Below, one piece after another: positions 17,421-25,784 of a stretch of DNA of 64,000 nucleotides. A program made the position numbers and the translations under genes. Position 1 is the stretch's first letter; each line of letters begins with the position of its first letter. The notes below the pieces were generated by a model. That model saw nothing but the letters and a program-made list of their open reading frames with translations. It did not search any database and was not told where the DNA came from. This DNA comes from G965197555 sp965197555. Lineage in GTDB: Bacteria; Chloroflexota; Dehalococcoidia; Lucifugimonadales; UBA3495. The stretch lies in assembly GCA_965197555.1 (NCBI GenBank), contig OZ240213.1, forward strand, positions 496,001 to 560,000, in the 5' to 3' direction.

Positions 17421-17891
17421 TCAAGAGCTGCCAAGGATTGTGATTAGCTGGCGCGCCGCCGTTCTCACGTCGTCCCCATCCAGCACAGCCACCAACTCAC
17501 CGTTTTCGTTGGCTTGGAAAGCTGATTCCTGGTGAAATTCGCCCACAAGGTCGTCCACAGCAGCTAGCTCTCGCTCTTGGGCCGACAATGCTGTACTAGC
17601 ATCTGACGCGTCCAGGTGCCGCTCCACCTCAGCCTTGAGAAGTTCCACTTCTACATGGTGGCGTTGTATTTGCCCAATCTGGTCTAGGTGCTTCCCCAGA
17701 TAGCAGCCACCGAAGAGCATCAGCTCACTCTGCCGACCTTCGAACTCACCGTTGCCCTGGAACTTGGGCTCCAACTCGTGCTGCTCCAGGTAGTCTCTGA
17801 CCTGTTAGTCCTCAGAGTCGGGGTTCTCCAGATCGTAAATCAGCTTCACCCGGTACATGAAAAAGTCTGCCGGCTCAACTTGGATCTGCAC
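17421..17891 (-). pseudogene. Small gene of unknown function interrupted by an in-frame TAA
   Basis: From a GTG at 17891, with GGAGG 7 bases upstream, the frame reads VQIQVEPADFFMYRVKLIYD...NPDSED. It then hits TAA (17805-17807) and continues in the same frame with QVRDYLEQHELEPKFQGNG to a stop at 17421. The composition is charged and coding-like on both sides of the stop. One base change (for example GAA to TAA) would explain it. The remaining 117-codon part could in principle start at an ATG at 17774. I do not recognise the family; the acidic-helical content (HHVEVELLKAEVERHLDASD) suggests a small soluble protein. Confidence 0.5.
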
Positions 17892-17946
17892 CAGATACCT
17901 CCACGATCAAATGTCCAAGGACTCAATAAGGCTGGTTCGCGCCCAT

Positions 17947-18996
17947 TCAGCGCCCCACGGCACCCAGAATTCGGTCCACGTTTGATGACCCCTGGGGAAG
18001 GCTTCCGTCGTCTATACCGTGCATGGCGTCGACAATGGCATCGTTAAACGGGGTGGGCACGGATACTTCTTTGCCCTTCTCGGAGACGAAACCGTTCATA
18101 TGGTCAATCTCCGACCTCCTCCCTTTTTTGACGTCCTGGGCCATCGACGCCAACCAATTGACCCTGCCACGCCGGGTGCTCAGGTAGTCGTCCAACTCCT
18201 CGAAGATATCACCTTGGTCGGCATCAGCCCACATGCTGGCTGGCTTTCCATCGACTGCCACCACGTCAAGACCCATGGCCAGACCTACCTTGGCAACCTC
18301 TTTGGCCAGGTTGATCCGTATCATCCTGCAACGGGAGTCTTCGGCCATTTCCTGGGACCCCAGACCGGACATAGCTGAGATGGCGTTGCCCATGGAGTTC
18401 TGGCAGAGTTTGGCCCAACGCTCCCCCCACAGATTATCGGTAGCGTAGGCTCCGTCGATCCAGTTCAGTTTTTGCGCGACCTCTTCAATTCGTGATGTCA
18501 CCTGGCCGTCTTGTTCCCCGATCCTAAACACATGATGACCAGAATCCCGGCCCACCGCGCCACCTCGGGTTACATGGCCCGGCTCCCATAGAGCAACCTC
18601 GATATGGGACGCGACACAACCTACCTCCCTGTGGCTGCCGACGATGTTTCCAATGACGGGGTCATTCCAGCAGTTCTGCAGCGAAATAAAAAACCCGTCC
18701 GGCTTCACGTAACGCTTGATAAAGTGGGTGGCCCACTCGGTGTCATAAGACTTGACGGAAATGAACGCGTAGTCGAAAAGGTCTTTTACACCTTGAACAT
18801 CGGTCAAGTGAAGCGCTTGAATGGGAGCGGTGAAGTCCCCCTGACTTCCGCTGGCCCTCAAGCCATGGCTCCGCATGGTCTCCACGTGCTCGGGCCACAT
18901 GTCTACCATGGTAACGTCTTCCCCTTCCCTGGCAAGAAACGCGCCCACATAGCTGCCCAAAGCCCCCGCACCCATAATCGCTATTTTGTCACCCAA
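17947..18996 (-). CDS. Ketopantoate reductase (PanE/ApbA)-family dehydrogenase
   Basis: A 349-residue NAD(P)-dependent dehydrogenase. The Rossmann motif GAGALGS is at residues 9-15, and FISVKSYDTEWA and KLCQNSMGNAISAMSG mark the ketopantoate-reductase family (the catalytic Lys lies in the WAKL segment). The C-terminal half has the all-helical domain with MWADADQGDIFEEL. True PanE makes pantoate for coenzyme A, but many paralogs act on other 2-oxo acids. At 349 residues this protein is longer than typical PanE (about 300), so the specific substrate is open. Start is TTG at 18996 with GGGAGG 9 bases upstream. Confidence 0.83.
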   Translation of the reverse strand: MGDKIAIMGAGALGSYVGAFLAREGEDVTMVDMWPEHVETMRSHGLRASGSQGDFTAPIQALHLTDVQGVKDLFDYAFISVKSYDTEWATHFIKRYVKPDGFFISLQNCWNDPVIGNIVGSHREVGCVASHIEVALWEPGHVTRGGAVGRDSGHHVFRIGEQDGQVTSRIEEVAQKLNWIDGAYATDNLWGERWAKLCQNSMGNAISAMSGLGSQEMAEDSRCRMIRINLAKEVAKVGLAMGLDVVAVDGKPASMWADADQGDIFEELDDYLSTRRGRVNWLASMAQDVKKGRRSEIDHMNGFVSEKGKEVSVPTPFNDAIVDAMHGIDDGSLPQGSSNVDRILGAVGR

Positions 18997-19187
18997 CGGA
19001 TTTGACCTCCCACTAAGATTGGCTGAGCGCCGATCTCAAGATTATATGCGTAATGTTCGCGAAAAGGTTCACACCATTAGCTTCCTGCCTACGAAATCGC
19101 TCGTCAAGTGGCGCGGTCAGCGACGGCAATATCGCATGGGGTCGTTGTTTTGTCAATCACAATTGTCATAGTCACAAGAGTTCACGT

Positions 19188-20766
19188 CTACATTGTCACC
19201 AGGCGGGCATTGTAAATCTGGGGCAGCGCCTTGATTTCTTCCAGTACATGGGTGGGCACGGGGTCGTCCAAGCCCAGCACCATCATCGCCCGGCCTCGAA
19301 GGCTCAGGCGGCCCACCTCCATGAAACTTATATTTATGTTGTGGCGTCCAGTGACCGTGCCCACCGCACCAATGGACCCTGGCTGGTCCCGGTTGTCCAC
19401 GAACAGCAAGTAGGGCACCGACGAGCCGATGTCCAGCCAGTAGTCGTTGACCTTGACTATGCGGGTCTCATCGCGCATGGATGTCCCGGCTATGGTGATC
19501 ACCCCCTCGGTGGTCTCGAGGGTGCCGCTCACGATGCTGGCGTACTCCTGGGCAACCTCATTGCGCTGCTCGGTAACGCTTAGTCCCCGCTCTTGGGCCA
19601 GCCGTGGCGCGTTGATGAGATTCACTTGCCCAGTGGTTACAGGTCCCAGCAGGCCAGCCAACACCGCGGCTTTTAGTATGGACTGGTCATGCTGGGCAAT
19701 CTCCCCCTGGTATCGGATGGTAATTCCTATGAACTGGCCTTCGGCCAAATAGGTGAGCAGCTTCCCAACCACGGAAGCCACACTGATGTAAGGAGCGAGC
19801 ACCCCGTGTACTTCAGGCGGCATGAAGGGAGCATTGATAGTATTCGGGGCTGGCTCACCGTTTAAAACGGCCAGCACCTGCTCAGCGGCTTCAATTGCCA
19901 CCTCTCGCTGGGCCTCCTGGGTAGAGGCCGCCCAGGTGGGGAGTCACCACCACATTTGGGTGGGCTACCAGAGCGTTTACACCCGGCGGCTCCGTGGCGA
20001 AAACATCCAGAGCCACCCCAGACAACGTGCCGGACTCCAGGGCCTTAAGTAAGGCTGCCTCGTCAACCAGCTCTCCTCTTGCTACATTTATGAGACGGGC
20101 GCCAGGCTTTATCTGTCCAAGCTCCTTGTTGCCAATCATGGCACGGCTGCTATCCGTCAAGGGAGTGTGGAGAGTCACAAAGTCCGACTGGGCCAGTAGC
20201 TGCTCCAGGGGCAGCAACTCCACCGCCAGCCGACGGGCGTAGTCTGGGGCTACGAAGGGATCGTAGGCCACCAGCCGCATCTCGAAGCTCTGGGCTCTAC
20301 GCGCGACCTCGGAGCCGACCCGGCCCAGTCCCACTATACCCAGGGTCTTGTTGCGGACCTCGATACCCATGAAGGCGCTCCTGCGCCACTCACCCTCTTT
20401 GGTGGACTGGTGGGCGTGGGGTATTTTCCGCGCGAGAGCCAGCATCAATGCCAATGTGTGTTCAGCGGCGGCGACCGTGTTGCCTGTCGGAGCGTTCACC
20501 ACCGCGATCCCGGCGCCGGTGGCAGCCTCTAGGTCGATGTTATCCACCCCGATGCCCGCTCTTCCAATCACTTTGAGCTTTTTGCCGGCGTTGATGACTT
20601 CCTGGGTTACTTTGGTTTCACTCCTCACCACCAGAGCATCAATTTCCTTGACCGCGTCCAATAACTCGCTGGGCTTCATTCCGGTCTTTACAACCACCTC
20701 GCCTTGGGCCCGAAGCAACTCTATCCCTTCGGGAGCGATGGGGTCGGCTATCAATATCTTGGACAT
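19188..20766 (-). pseudogene. serA: D-3-phosphoglycerate dehydrogenase, split by a one-base frameshift
   Basis: Long-form SerA catalyses the first step of serine synthesis. The first part (20766 to about 19930, frame ending 19891) holds the substrate domain and NAD fold (GLGRVGSEV), NVARGELVDE with the catalytic Arg, and TPHLG with the catalytic His. Right after TPHLG the frame turns to nonsense, while the correct continuation ASTQEAQREVAIEAAEQVLAV lies in the next frame. It runs through the ASB domain and the C-terminal ACT domain to 19188. Removing one G from the run around 19927-19933 restores a protein of about 525 residues, the normal length. Everything else is intact, so a sequencing or assembly error is likelier than decay. 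If real, the N-terminal fragment keeps the catalytic residues but loses regulation. Confidence 0.9.
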
Positions 20767-20985
20767 GACGCGTTCACTGGTGGGTCTCGTAGGTGCTTTG
20801 TAGCTGCCTCTAGCTTAAGAATATAGCACAGGATTGGTGATACTCGCCGGCGGCTATATTTTTGTGACCATAGGGGCTGCCGCCGTCACGCCACCCGTTG
20901 AGACCCTACAGTCCCTTGACCCTCCGTTAGAGCAAAGGTAGGATGGCGTTAAATCGGATACGGCACCAAAATCAGGAGTGCCTTT

Positions 20986-22197
20986 ATGTTTTTGATGCGT
21001 TTCACCGAGCGAGCCTACGTCAACTACACCGAAGAGGACGTTAGAAACAGCCCAAACAGCGCTGTGCGATTGACTTTCTCCAACTCCCACTTCGACCCGG
21101 AGTTGGGAGCCCATTTGTACAATGAGTACCTGGACGAGTACGAATACTCTGAAGAGATGGGATTCGACGGCTTGATGCTCAACGAGCACCACAATACGCC
21201 CACCTGCTTGGGCGCGACCATGAACCTGGAGGCCGCTATCCTTGCACGGGTTACCAAAAAGCCCAAGATCGTGTTGCTGGGCAACCCATTGCCCATCTTC
21301 GACAACCCCGTGCGCCTGGCCGAAGAGTTGGCGGAGATCGATATGATCTCCCACGGGAGGCTGGTGTCGGGATTCGTGCGAGGCACCGGAGTAGAAAGCC
21401 TGGCCACCAACACCAACCCTCTGTTCAACCGGGAAAGGTTCGAGGAAGCCCACGACCTGGTAGTCAAGACATGGACCACGCCCGGACCATTCCGGTGGGA
21501 AGGCAAGCATTACCAGTTCCGCGTGGTCAACCCGTTCCAGGTCCCGCTGCAAAAGCCCCATCCGCCGGTTTGGATCCCGGGAACGGGCAGCCCGGAAACT
21601 CTCGTTTGGTCGGCCCAGCATGGATATCCTTACTTGTTTCTGGAAACCGACCAGCAAGGCACCCAGGACATGATGTCTATTTACTCTGAGACTGCCCGGG
21701 AAAGCGGGTACGAACCCGGACCTGAGAACTTCGGCTATCTGGTCCGGATCCACGTCCAGGATACAGACGAAAAAGCACGGGAAGTCGGCAAAGGTTACAT
21801 GGTCGGCAACATCGGCGTCGGGCGCATCCCCCTGCCGAGGGACTACCAGTCGCCGGTGGGCTACGCCAGTACCAGTCGCGACCCACGATACCTCAGGATG
21901 AGGGAGCAGATACGCAGCGACCCGTTCCGGGTGGGTGGCCTGGACACCGCGGCTTACGACGCCATCCTGGACTCGAAGAGGTGGATCATCGGCAGTCCGG
22001 ATACGGTGATCCGCACCCTCCGTGAAGTGCTTGCAGATATGCGGCCGGGCATAGTAGCGGTCTGGACCAACGATGGGTCAATCAGCCATGATGACACCAT
22101 GCGCTGCCTGGAGCTGATGGGGCAGGAGGTGTTGCCTGCTCTTCGGGAAATCGGCGAGGAGTTGGAGTTGACCGATCCGTTCCAGAAAACGATGTAG
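20986..22197 (+). CDS. LLM-class (luciferase-like) flavin-dependent monooxygenase, paralog 1
   Basis: A 403-residue TIM-barrel flavin enzyme of the bacterial luciferase superfamily. Family features are GFDGLMLNEHHNTP (about residues 60-73), GNPLPIFDNPVRLAEELAEIDMISHGRLVSGFVRG (about 105-140), FRWEGKHY and PHPPVWIPG, which line the FMN/substrate cavity. Such enzymes use FMNH2 and oxygen to attack organic compounds, and a separate reductase would be needed. The start is supported by CAGGAG 9 bases upstream. It is the first of a tandem pair separated by 10 bases, followed by an alpha/beta hydrolase, so it probably forms a three-gene catabolic operon. Large expansions of this family are known from SAR202 Chloroflexota. 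Confidence 0.92.
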   Translation: MFLMRFTERAYVNYTEEDVRNSPNSAVRLTFSNSHFDPELGAHLYNEYLDEYEYSEEMGFDGLMLNEHHNTPTCLGATMNLEAAILARVTKKPKIVLLGNPLPIFDNPVRLAEELAEIDMISHGRLVSGFVRGTGVESLATNTNPLFNRERFEEAHDLVVKTWTTPGPFRWEGKHYQFRVVNPFQVPLQKPHPPVWIPGTGSPETLVWSAQHGYPYLFLETDQQGTQDMMSIYSETARESGYEPGPENFGYLVRIHVQDTDEKAREVGKGYMVGNIGVGRIPLPRDYQSPVGYASTSRDPRYLRMREQIRSDPFRVGGLDTAAYDAILDSKRWIIGSPDTVIRTLREVLADMRPGIVAVWTNDGSISHDDTMRCLELMGQEVLPALREIGEELELTDPFQKTM

Positions 22198-22207
22198 GAG
22201 ACGCCCC

Positions 22208-23434
22208 ATGTTCTTGATGAGATTCACGGAACGCGCCTACACCAACTATACGGAAGAAGACGTACGAAACAGCGTCAATAGCGCTGTCAGGTTGACCTTC
22301 CCCAATTCCTATTTTGACCCGGCATTGGGGGCCCAACTATATAACGAGCATCTAGACGAATATGAGCTCTCGGAAGAGGCAGGGTTCGACGGTCTGATGC
22401 TCAACGAGCACCACAATACCCCCACCTGTCTGGGCGCGACCATGAACCTGGAGGCCGCCATCCTGGCACGTACAACCAAAAAGCCTAAGATCGTGCTGTT
22501 GGGCAACCCGTTGCCCATCTTCGACAACCCGGTCCGGTTGGCCGAGGAGCTGGCCCAAATTGACATGATATCCCACGGGCGCTTGGTCTCGGGCTTTGTC
22601 CGAGGCACTGGTATCGAGAGCCTTGCCACCAACACCAACCCGCTATTCAACAGGGAGCGGTTCGAGGAAGCTCACGACCTAGTCATCAAGACTTGGACAA
22701 CGCCGGGCCCTTTCCGCTGGGAAGGAAAACACTACCACTTCCGAACGGTAAATCCATTCGAGCTGCCCTTACAGAAACCTCACCCGCCGGTCTGGGTCCC
22801 CGGCCTGGGAAGCCCGGATACCCTGACCTGGTGCGCCGAACACCACTACCCATACATCTTCCTGGAGACTGAGTTCCAAGCTACCCAGGACATGATGTCT
22901 ATCTACGCCGATACGGCACGTGAGAACGGATTCGAGGCTGGTCCGGAACATTTCGGTTACCTCATCCGCGTTCACGTGCAGGACACCGACGAGAAAGCAA
23001 GAGAAGCTGGAAGGGGCTTCCTTGCGGGCAACGTCGGCGTCGGACAAGTACCTCTGCCCAGGGACTACATGGCCCCCGTGGGATACAACAGCGGCGGCCG
23101 GAGGCAGACCAATACGGACCCGCGTTTCCAGCGGCTGCGACAGCGCGTCAACAGCGACCCTTTCAGCCAGGTACAGTTCGACCCCTCGGGCTATGATGCG
23201 GCGATCAATGCCAACCGTTGGGTTATAGGGGACCCCGATACAGTGGTACGGAAGCTGCGGGAGGTCCTATCTTCAGTGCGTCCCAGCATTCTTGGGGTAT
23301 GGACCAATGATGGCTCGACGAGCCACCAAGACGCAATGCGTTGCCTGGAGCTCATGGGCCAGGAAGTATTGCCCGCCCTAAAGGAGATCGGGGAGGAGTT
23401 GGAGCTCCATGACCCTTTCCAAAAAGCACCGTAA
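22208..23434 (+). CDS. LLM-class flavin-dependent monooxygenase, paralog 2
   Basis: A 408-residue protein very similar to its upstream neighbour over the whole length, especially the first 200 residues (same RFTERAY.NYTEEDVRNS start, same NEHHNTP and GRLVSGFVRGTG loops). It is clearly a tandem duplicate. The C-terminal third has diverged more (GYNSGGRRQTNTDPRFQRL against GYASTSRDPRYL), which suggests different substrate loops. The ribosome-binding site TAGGAG overlaps the preceding stop, so translation may be coupled. It probably oxidises a related but distinct compound. Substrate unknown. Confidence 0.92.
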   Translation: MFLMRFTERAYTNYTEEDVRNSVNSAVRLTFPNSYFDPALGAQLYNEHLDEYELSEEAGFDGLMLNEHHNTPTCLGATMNLEAAILARTTKKPKIVLLGNPLPIFDNPVRLAEELAQIDMISHGRLVSGFVRGTGIESLATNTNPLFNRERFEEAHDLVIKTWTTPGPFRWEGKHYHFRTVNPFELPLQKPHPPVWVPGLGSPDTLTWCAEHHYPYIFLETEFQATQDMMSIYADTARENGFEAGPEHFGYLIRVHVQDTDEKAREAGRGFLAGNVGVGQVPLPRDYMAPVGYNSGGRRQTNTDPRFQRLRQRVNSDPFSQVQFDPSGYDAAINANRWVIGDPDTVVRKLREVLSSVRPSILGVWTNDGSTSHQDAMRCLELMGQEVLPALKEIGEELELHDPFQKAP

Positions 23435-23482
23435 GGGATAGCCGATGGCATCCCAAATACACGAAACAGGAGACAGTGACCG

Positions 23483-24268
23483 ATGGCCGCAGGCTTTACC
23501 GAAGAATTCGTAGATGTGGGGGGCTCCCGAGTCCATCTCATTAAAGGGGGTACCGGGGAGCCTCTGCTGGTGCTACACGGAGGCGGCGGCAGCGAAGGCT
23601 GGTTGCGCTACGCTCAGGGATTGGCGGATAGATTCACTGTTTATATGCCGTCCCACCCGGGGTACGGCCAGTCTGAGCGCCCCGATTGGTTGGAGTCGAT
23701 ACCCGACTTGGCCTGTTTTTACACTTGGTTCATGGAACAACAGGGCCTCGACGGAGTGCGGGTCATCGGGCATTCCATGGGAGGCTGGCTAGCCGCCGAG
23801 ATCGCCGTAGCTTGCCGCCACGCTTTCAGCAAAATATTGCTGGTAGACCCAGTGGGCATCAAACCTCAGCACAGCGACATCGTGGACGTATTTATCATTA
23901 ATCCGGCCCAAGTGCTGGAGCTTGCTTTCCATGATCCCAGCCAAGCGCCGGAGTACCAAGAGGTCTACGGCAAGAATGCGACGCCGGAAGAGCAAGAGAC
24001 CGCAGAGCGTAACCGCGAGATGACGGTAAGACTTTGTTGGAAGCCCTATATGTACGATCCTCGGCTACCCCAACTGTTGAGCAGGGTCAATGTTCCCGCG
24101 CGTATCGTTTGGGGCCGGCAAGACAAACTGGTGCCCCTGGAATGCGGTCACCTCTATCAGAATGCGATTCCAGGGTCCGACTTGGTAATCATCGACGAAT
24201 GCGGCCATGTACCTCAGATGGAGAAGCCCAACGAGTTCCTCAATGCGGCCCTGGAATTTCTGAACTGA
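23483..24268 (+). CDS. Alpha/beta hydrolase
   Basis: A 261-residue alpha/beta-hydrolase fold enzyme. The oxyanion strand is LVLHGGGGSEGW, the nucleophile elbow GHSMGG has Ser98, the acid lies in WGRQDKLVP near residue 213, and the catalytic His in DECGHVPQ near 240. The cap resembles meta-cleavage-product hydrolases and epoxide hydrolase-like proteins. It follows the LLM pair by 48 bases and may hydrolyse the oxygenated product, by analogy with Baeyer-Villiger/esterase pairs. This is inference. Confidence 0.9.
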   Translation: MAAGFTEEFVDVGGSRVHLIKGGTGEPLLVLHGGGGSEGWLRYAQGLADRFTVYMPSHPGYGQSERPDWLESIPDLACFYTWFMEQQGLDGVRVIGHSMGGWLAAEIAVACRHAFSKILLVDPVGIKPQHSDIVDVFIINPAQVLELAFHDPSQAPEYQEVYGKNATPEEQETAERNREMTVRLCWKPYMYDPRLPQLLSRVNVPARIVWGRQDKLVPLECGHLYQNAIPGSDLVIIDECGHVPQMEKPNEFLNAALEFLN

Positions 24269-24363
24269 GCAATCGCTATTCTTGGCCTTCAGTGCCGCTG
24301 GCGGCGATAAATATTTCCCTTTCCAGAAGGTGATGTTTCCCTTAACCCCTACGGACGTGATTT

Positions 24364-24465
24364 TCACGCGACCATTTCCGCCAGACGTACCATTAGGTAT
24401 TCCTGGGTCCGTTGCTGCGTTGCCGGAGCGAGCCTTTCATAAGTCACAACCCGTAATATTCGCAT
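24364..24465 (-). pseudogene. C-terminal coding remnant (QEYL..RLAEMVA-stop), copy A
   Basis: On the minus strand a 33-codon frame ends in QEYLMVRLAEMVA-stop. The same ending, differing mostly at third codon positions, occurs at 25504-25572. Synonymous-type differences plus a shared stop position suggest both descend from real coding 3' ends. There is no ribosome-binding site and the frame lies in the presumed hicA promoter, so a functional peptide is unlikely. Parent gene not recognised. Confidence 0.35.
24424..24441 (+). repeat. Short direct repeat flanking hicAB, left copy
   Basis: CGGAGCGAGCCTTTCATA here recurs with one mismatch at 25188-25205, on the other side of the hicAB pair. The two copies bracket about 746 bases. 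They may mark an insertion, or may be part of the duplicated remnant described nearby (both read YERL on the minus strand). Confidence 0.4.
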
Positions 24466-24487
24466 AGATGTATGCTAATATAAATGC

Positions 24488-24694
24488 ATGGACGGCAGCG
24501 AATTCATCAGACGGGCCAGGAGGTATGCTCGCAAGCACGGGCTGAATTTCGACTTCAACCCCAGCCGAGGGAAAGGCAGTCATGGATTGCTTGCCGTGGG
24601 CCGGTTTCGGACATTCGTTCAGCGAGGCGAGATTGCCAGAAACACCTTGGCCGCCATGCTCAAGGACTTGGACATCGACAGAAGGGAGTTCTAG
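24488..24694 (+). CDS. hicA: HicA-family toxin (mRNA interferase)
   Basis: A 68-residue basic protein with the small double-stranded-RNA-binding-like HicA fold. The hallmark GKGSH (His32 catalytic) is followed by a short beta hairpin and RNTLAAMLKDLDI, the standard end of HicA. HicA cleaves mRNA and halts translation when not bound by HicB. No ribosome-binding site is visible. The start lies about 13 bases after a TAATAT element, so the mRNA may be nearly leaderless. An inverted repeat GCATA-gatg-TATGC at 24462-24475 could be an operator. The pair is followed by hicB with a 3-base gap. Confidence 0.88.
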   Translation: MDGSEFIRRARRYARKHGLNFDFNPSRGKGSHGLLAVGRFRTFVQRGEIARNTLAAMLKDLDIDRREF

Positions 24695-24697
24695 GCC

Positions 24698-25150
24698 ATG
24701 CGATATGCTTATCCCTGCAATATCATCCGCGACGAAGAAGAGGAGAGGGCGTCGGGACGGGAAGCCTACAACGTGACTTTCCCCGATGTATATGGTGCCA
24801 ATGCTTGCGGCTGGTCTTGGGAAGAGGCCCTGGAGATAGCGGAAGAGTGCCTGGGTGTAGCCTTGAGCGGGTATGTTAAGGCCCATGAAGACATCCCCAA
24901 GCCTAGCCAATTGACCGATGGCCAAGCGTTGGTCCCGGTGCCACCCCTCGTGGCGGCCAAGCTGACCCTCTACACCGCCATGAGTGAGCAGCGAGTCACC
25001 AATGTTGCTCTTGCGGCCAGGTTGGGTCTGTACGAGAGTGCTGTCCGGCGGATTGTCGATCCTATGCACCAGTCTCATATCGGCCAGATTGTGAAGGCCC
25101 TCCGCGCTGTTGGATACTCTCTCGTTGTTGAAGATATGGTAGCGGTCTGA
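24698..25150 (+). CDS. hicB: HicB-family antitoxin
   Basis: A 150-residue antitoxin. Residues 1-75 form the partially degraded RNase H-like HicB domain (NVTFPDVYGANACGWSWEEALEIAEECL). The C-terminal part (about 90-145) is a helix-turn-helix (TNVALAARLGLYESAVRRIVDP) that would bind the operon promoter for autoregulation. HicB neutralises HicA by direct binding. Gene order toxin-then-antitoxin is typical. The pair lies between flanking short repeats and gene-end remnants, consistent with acquisition. Confidence 0.88.
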   Translation: MRYAYPCNIIRDEEEERASGREAYNVTFPDVYGANACGWSWEEALEIAEECLGVALSGYVKAHEDIPKPSQLTDGQALVPVPPLVAAKLTLYTAMSEQRVTNVALAARLGLYESAVRRIVDPMHQSHIGQIVKALRAVGYSLVVEDMVAV

Positions 25151-25187
25151 ATTCAAAATACGGAATGGCGGGCCGGGGCTGCGCGGT

Positions 25188-25205
25188 CGGAGTGAGCCTT
25201 TCATA
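25188..25205 (+). repeat. Short direct repeat flanking hicAB, right copy
   Basis: CGGAGTGAGCCTTTCATA matches 17 of 18 bases of 24424-24441 in the same orientation, 38 bases after the hicB stop. Confidence 0.4.
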
Positions 25206-25485
25206 TAGATGATTCTAGGATAACGGCTATCGAGCCAATCATCTGAAGAATAAATCCAAATACCACCATCACAACTCCTACCCATGCCTTTACCAAAAGG
25301 CGTCTGTATTGTGTATCCACACTGGTATCTCCGCCTAGCACGTGCATGTAAAAATCTCCATCCTTTCCCTCGTCAGGAGTGGGAGGACGGCTGCCTTGTC
25401 TCATGAAAATAGCATGGCCATACAGAACAACTACAGTGAACCCTACAATGTCAAATCCCAGCCCGATCGGAGTAAGGTAGATCAA
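25201..25485 (-). CDS. Small membrane protein of unknown function
   Basis: A 94-residue protein with two hydrophobic segments: LGFDIVGFTVVVLYGHAIF (about residues 9-27) and WVGVVMVVFGFILQMIGSIAV (about 68-88). A charged 40-residue loop between them contains PTPDEGKDGDFY. This is the layout of a small inner-membrane protein with two passes. No family is recognised. It lies convergent to hicB, with lower coding certainty than its neighbours but plausible codon use and membrane pattern. Confidence 0.5.
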   Translation of the reverse strand: MIYLTPIGLGFDIVGFTVVVLYGHAIFMRQGSRPPTPDEGKDGDFYMHVLGGDTSVDTQYRRLLVKAWVGVVMVVFGFILQMIGSIAVILESSI

Positions 25486-25503
25486 ATATACTTCTCCTTA
25501 CAC

Positions 25504-25572
25504 CTACGCCACCATCTCCGCTAGCCGAGCCACCAGGTACTCCTGGGGATGGTCGCCCTTGATGCGGTCGCA
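25504..25572 (-). pseudogene. C-terminal coding remnant (QEYL..RLAEMVA-stop), copy B
   Basis: The minus strand reads CDRIKGDHPQEYLVARLAEMVA in two pieces (CDRIKGDHP then QEYLVARLAEMVA) and stops at 25504. It shares 11 of the last 13 residues and the stop position with copy A at 24364. No start codon or upstream domain is visible in frame. Probably the surviving 3' end of a lost gene; family not recognised. Confidence 0.35.
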
Positions 25573-25784
25573 GGTTGTCGCCCGTCCGGACGGTCTTGTG
25601 AGCGAAGTTGGTCATGGTCTTATAGGGGGCTATTGCTTCCTGTATAGTAGGCTATCAATAACGTAACTTAGGGCCAATCCTAGCATTGCGTCAATGGGAG
25701 CATTACATCTCCAAAAGGGCGACATAAGGGGTTTTGAGCGGTTACTCACCGCTGATCCGGCCAATACCAAGGAGTCAACCGAAC

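Noticed and set aside
17688..18047. Plus-strand frame of 119 codons between the interrupted gene and the ketopantoate-reductase-like gene
   Set aside because: It is antisense to both minus-strand coding regions, with Leu/Val-rich composition typical of shadow frames and no ribosome-binding site.
19891..19940. Programmed frameshift in serA
   Set aside because: No slippery heptamer plus downstream pseudoknot arrangement is evident, and serA is not known to use one. A simple one-base insertion or error is enough.
20854..21753. Long (299-codon) minus-strand frame opposite the first LLM gene
   Set aside because: It is antisense to a strongly conserved protein and has no family features. Third-position bias fits the plus-strand gene.
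24437..25285. Minus-strand frame of 282 codons across hicAB
   Set aside because: hicA and hicB on the plus strand have recognisable motifs and tight spacing. The antisense frame has none.
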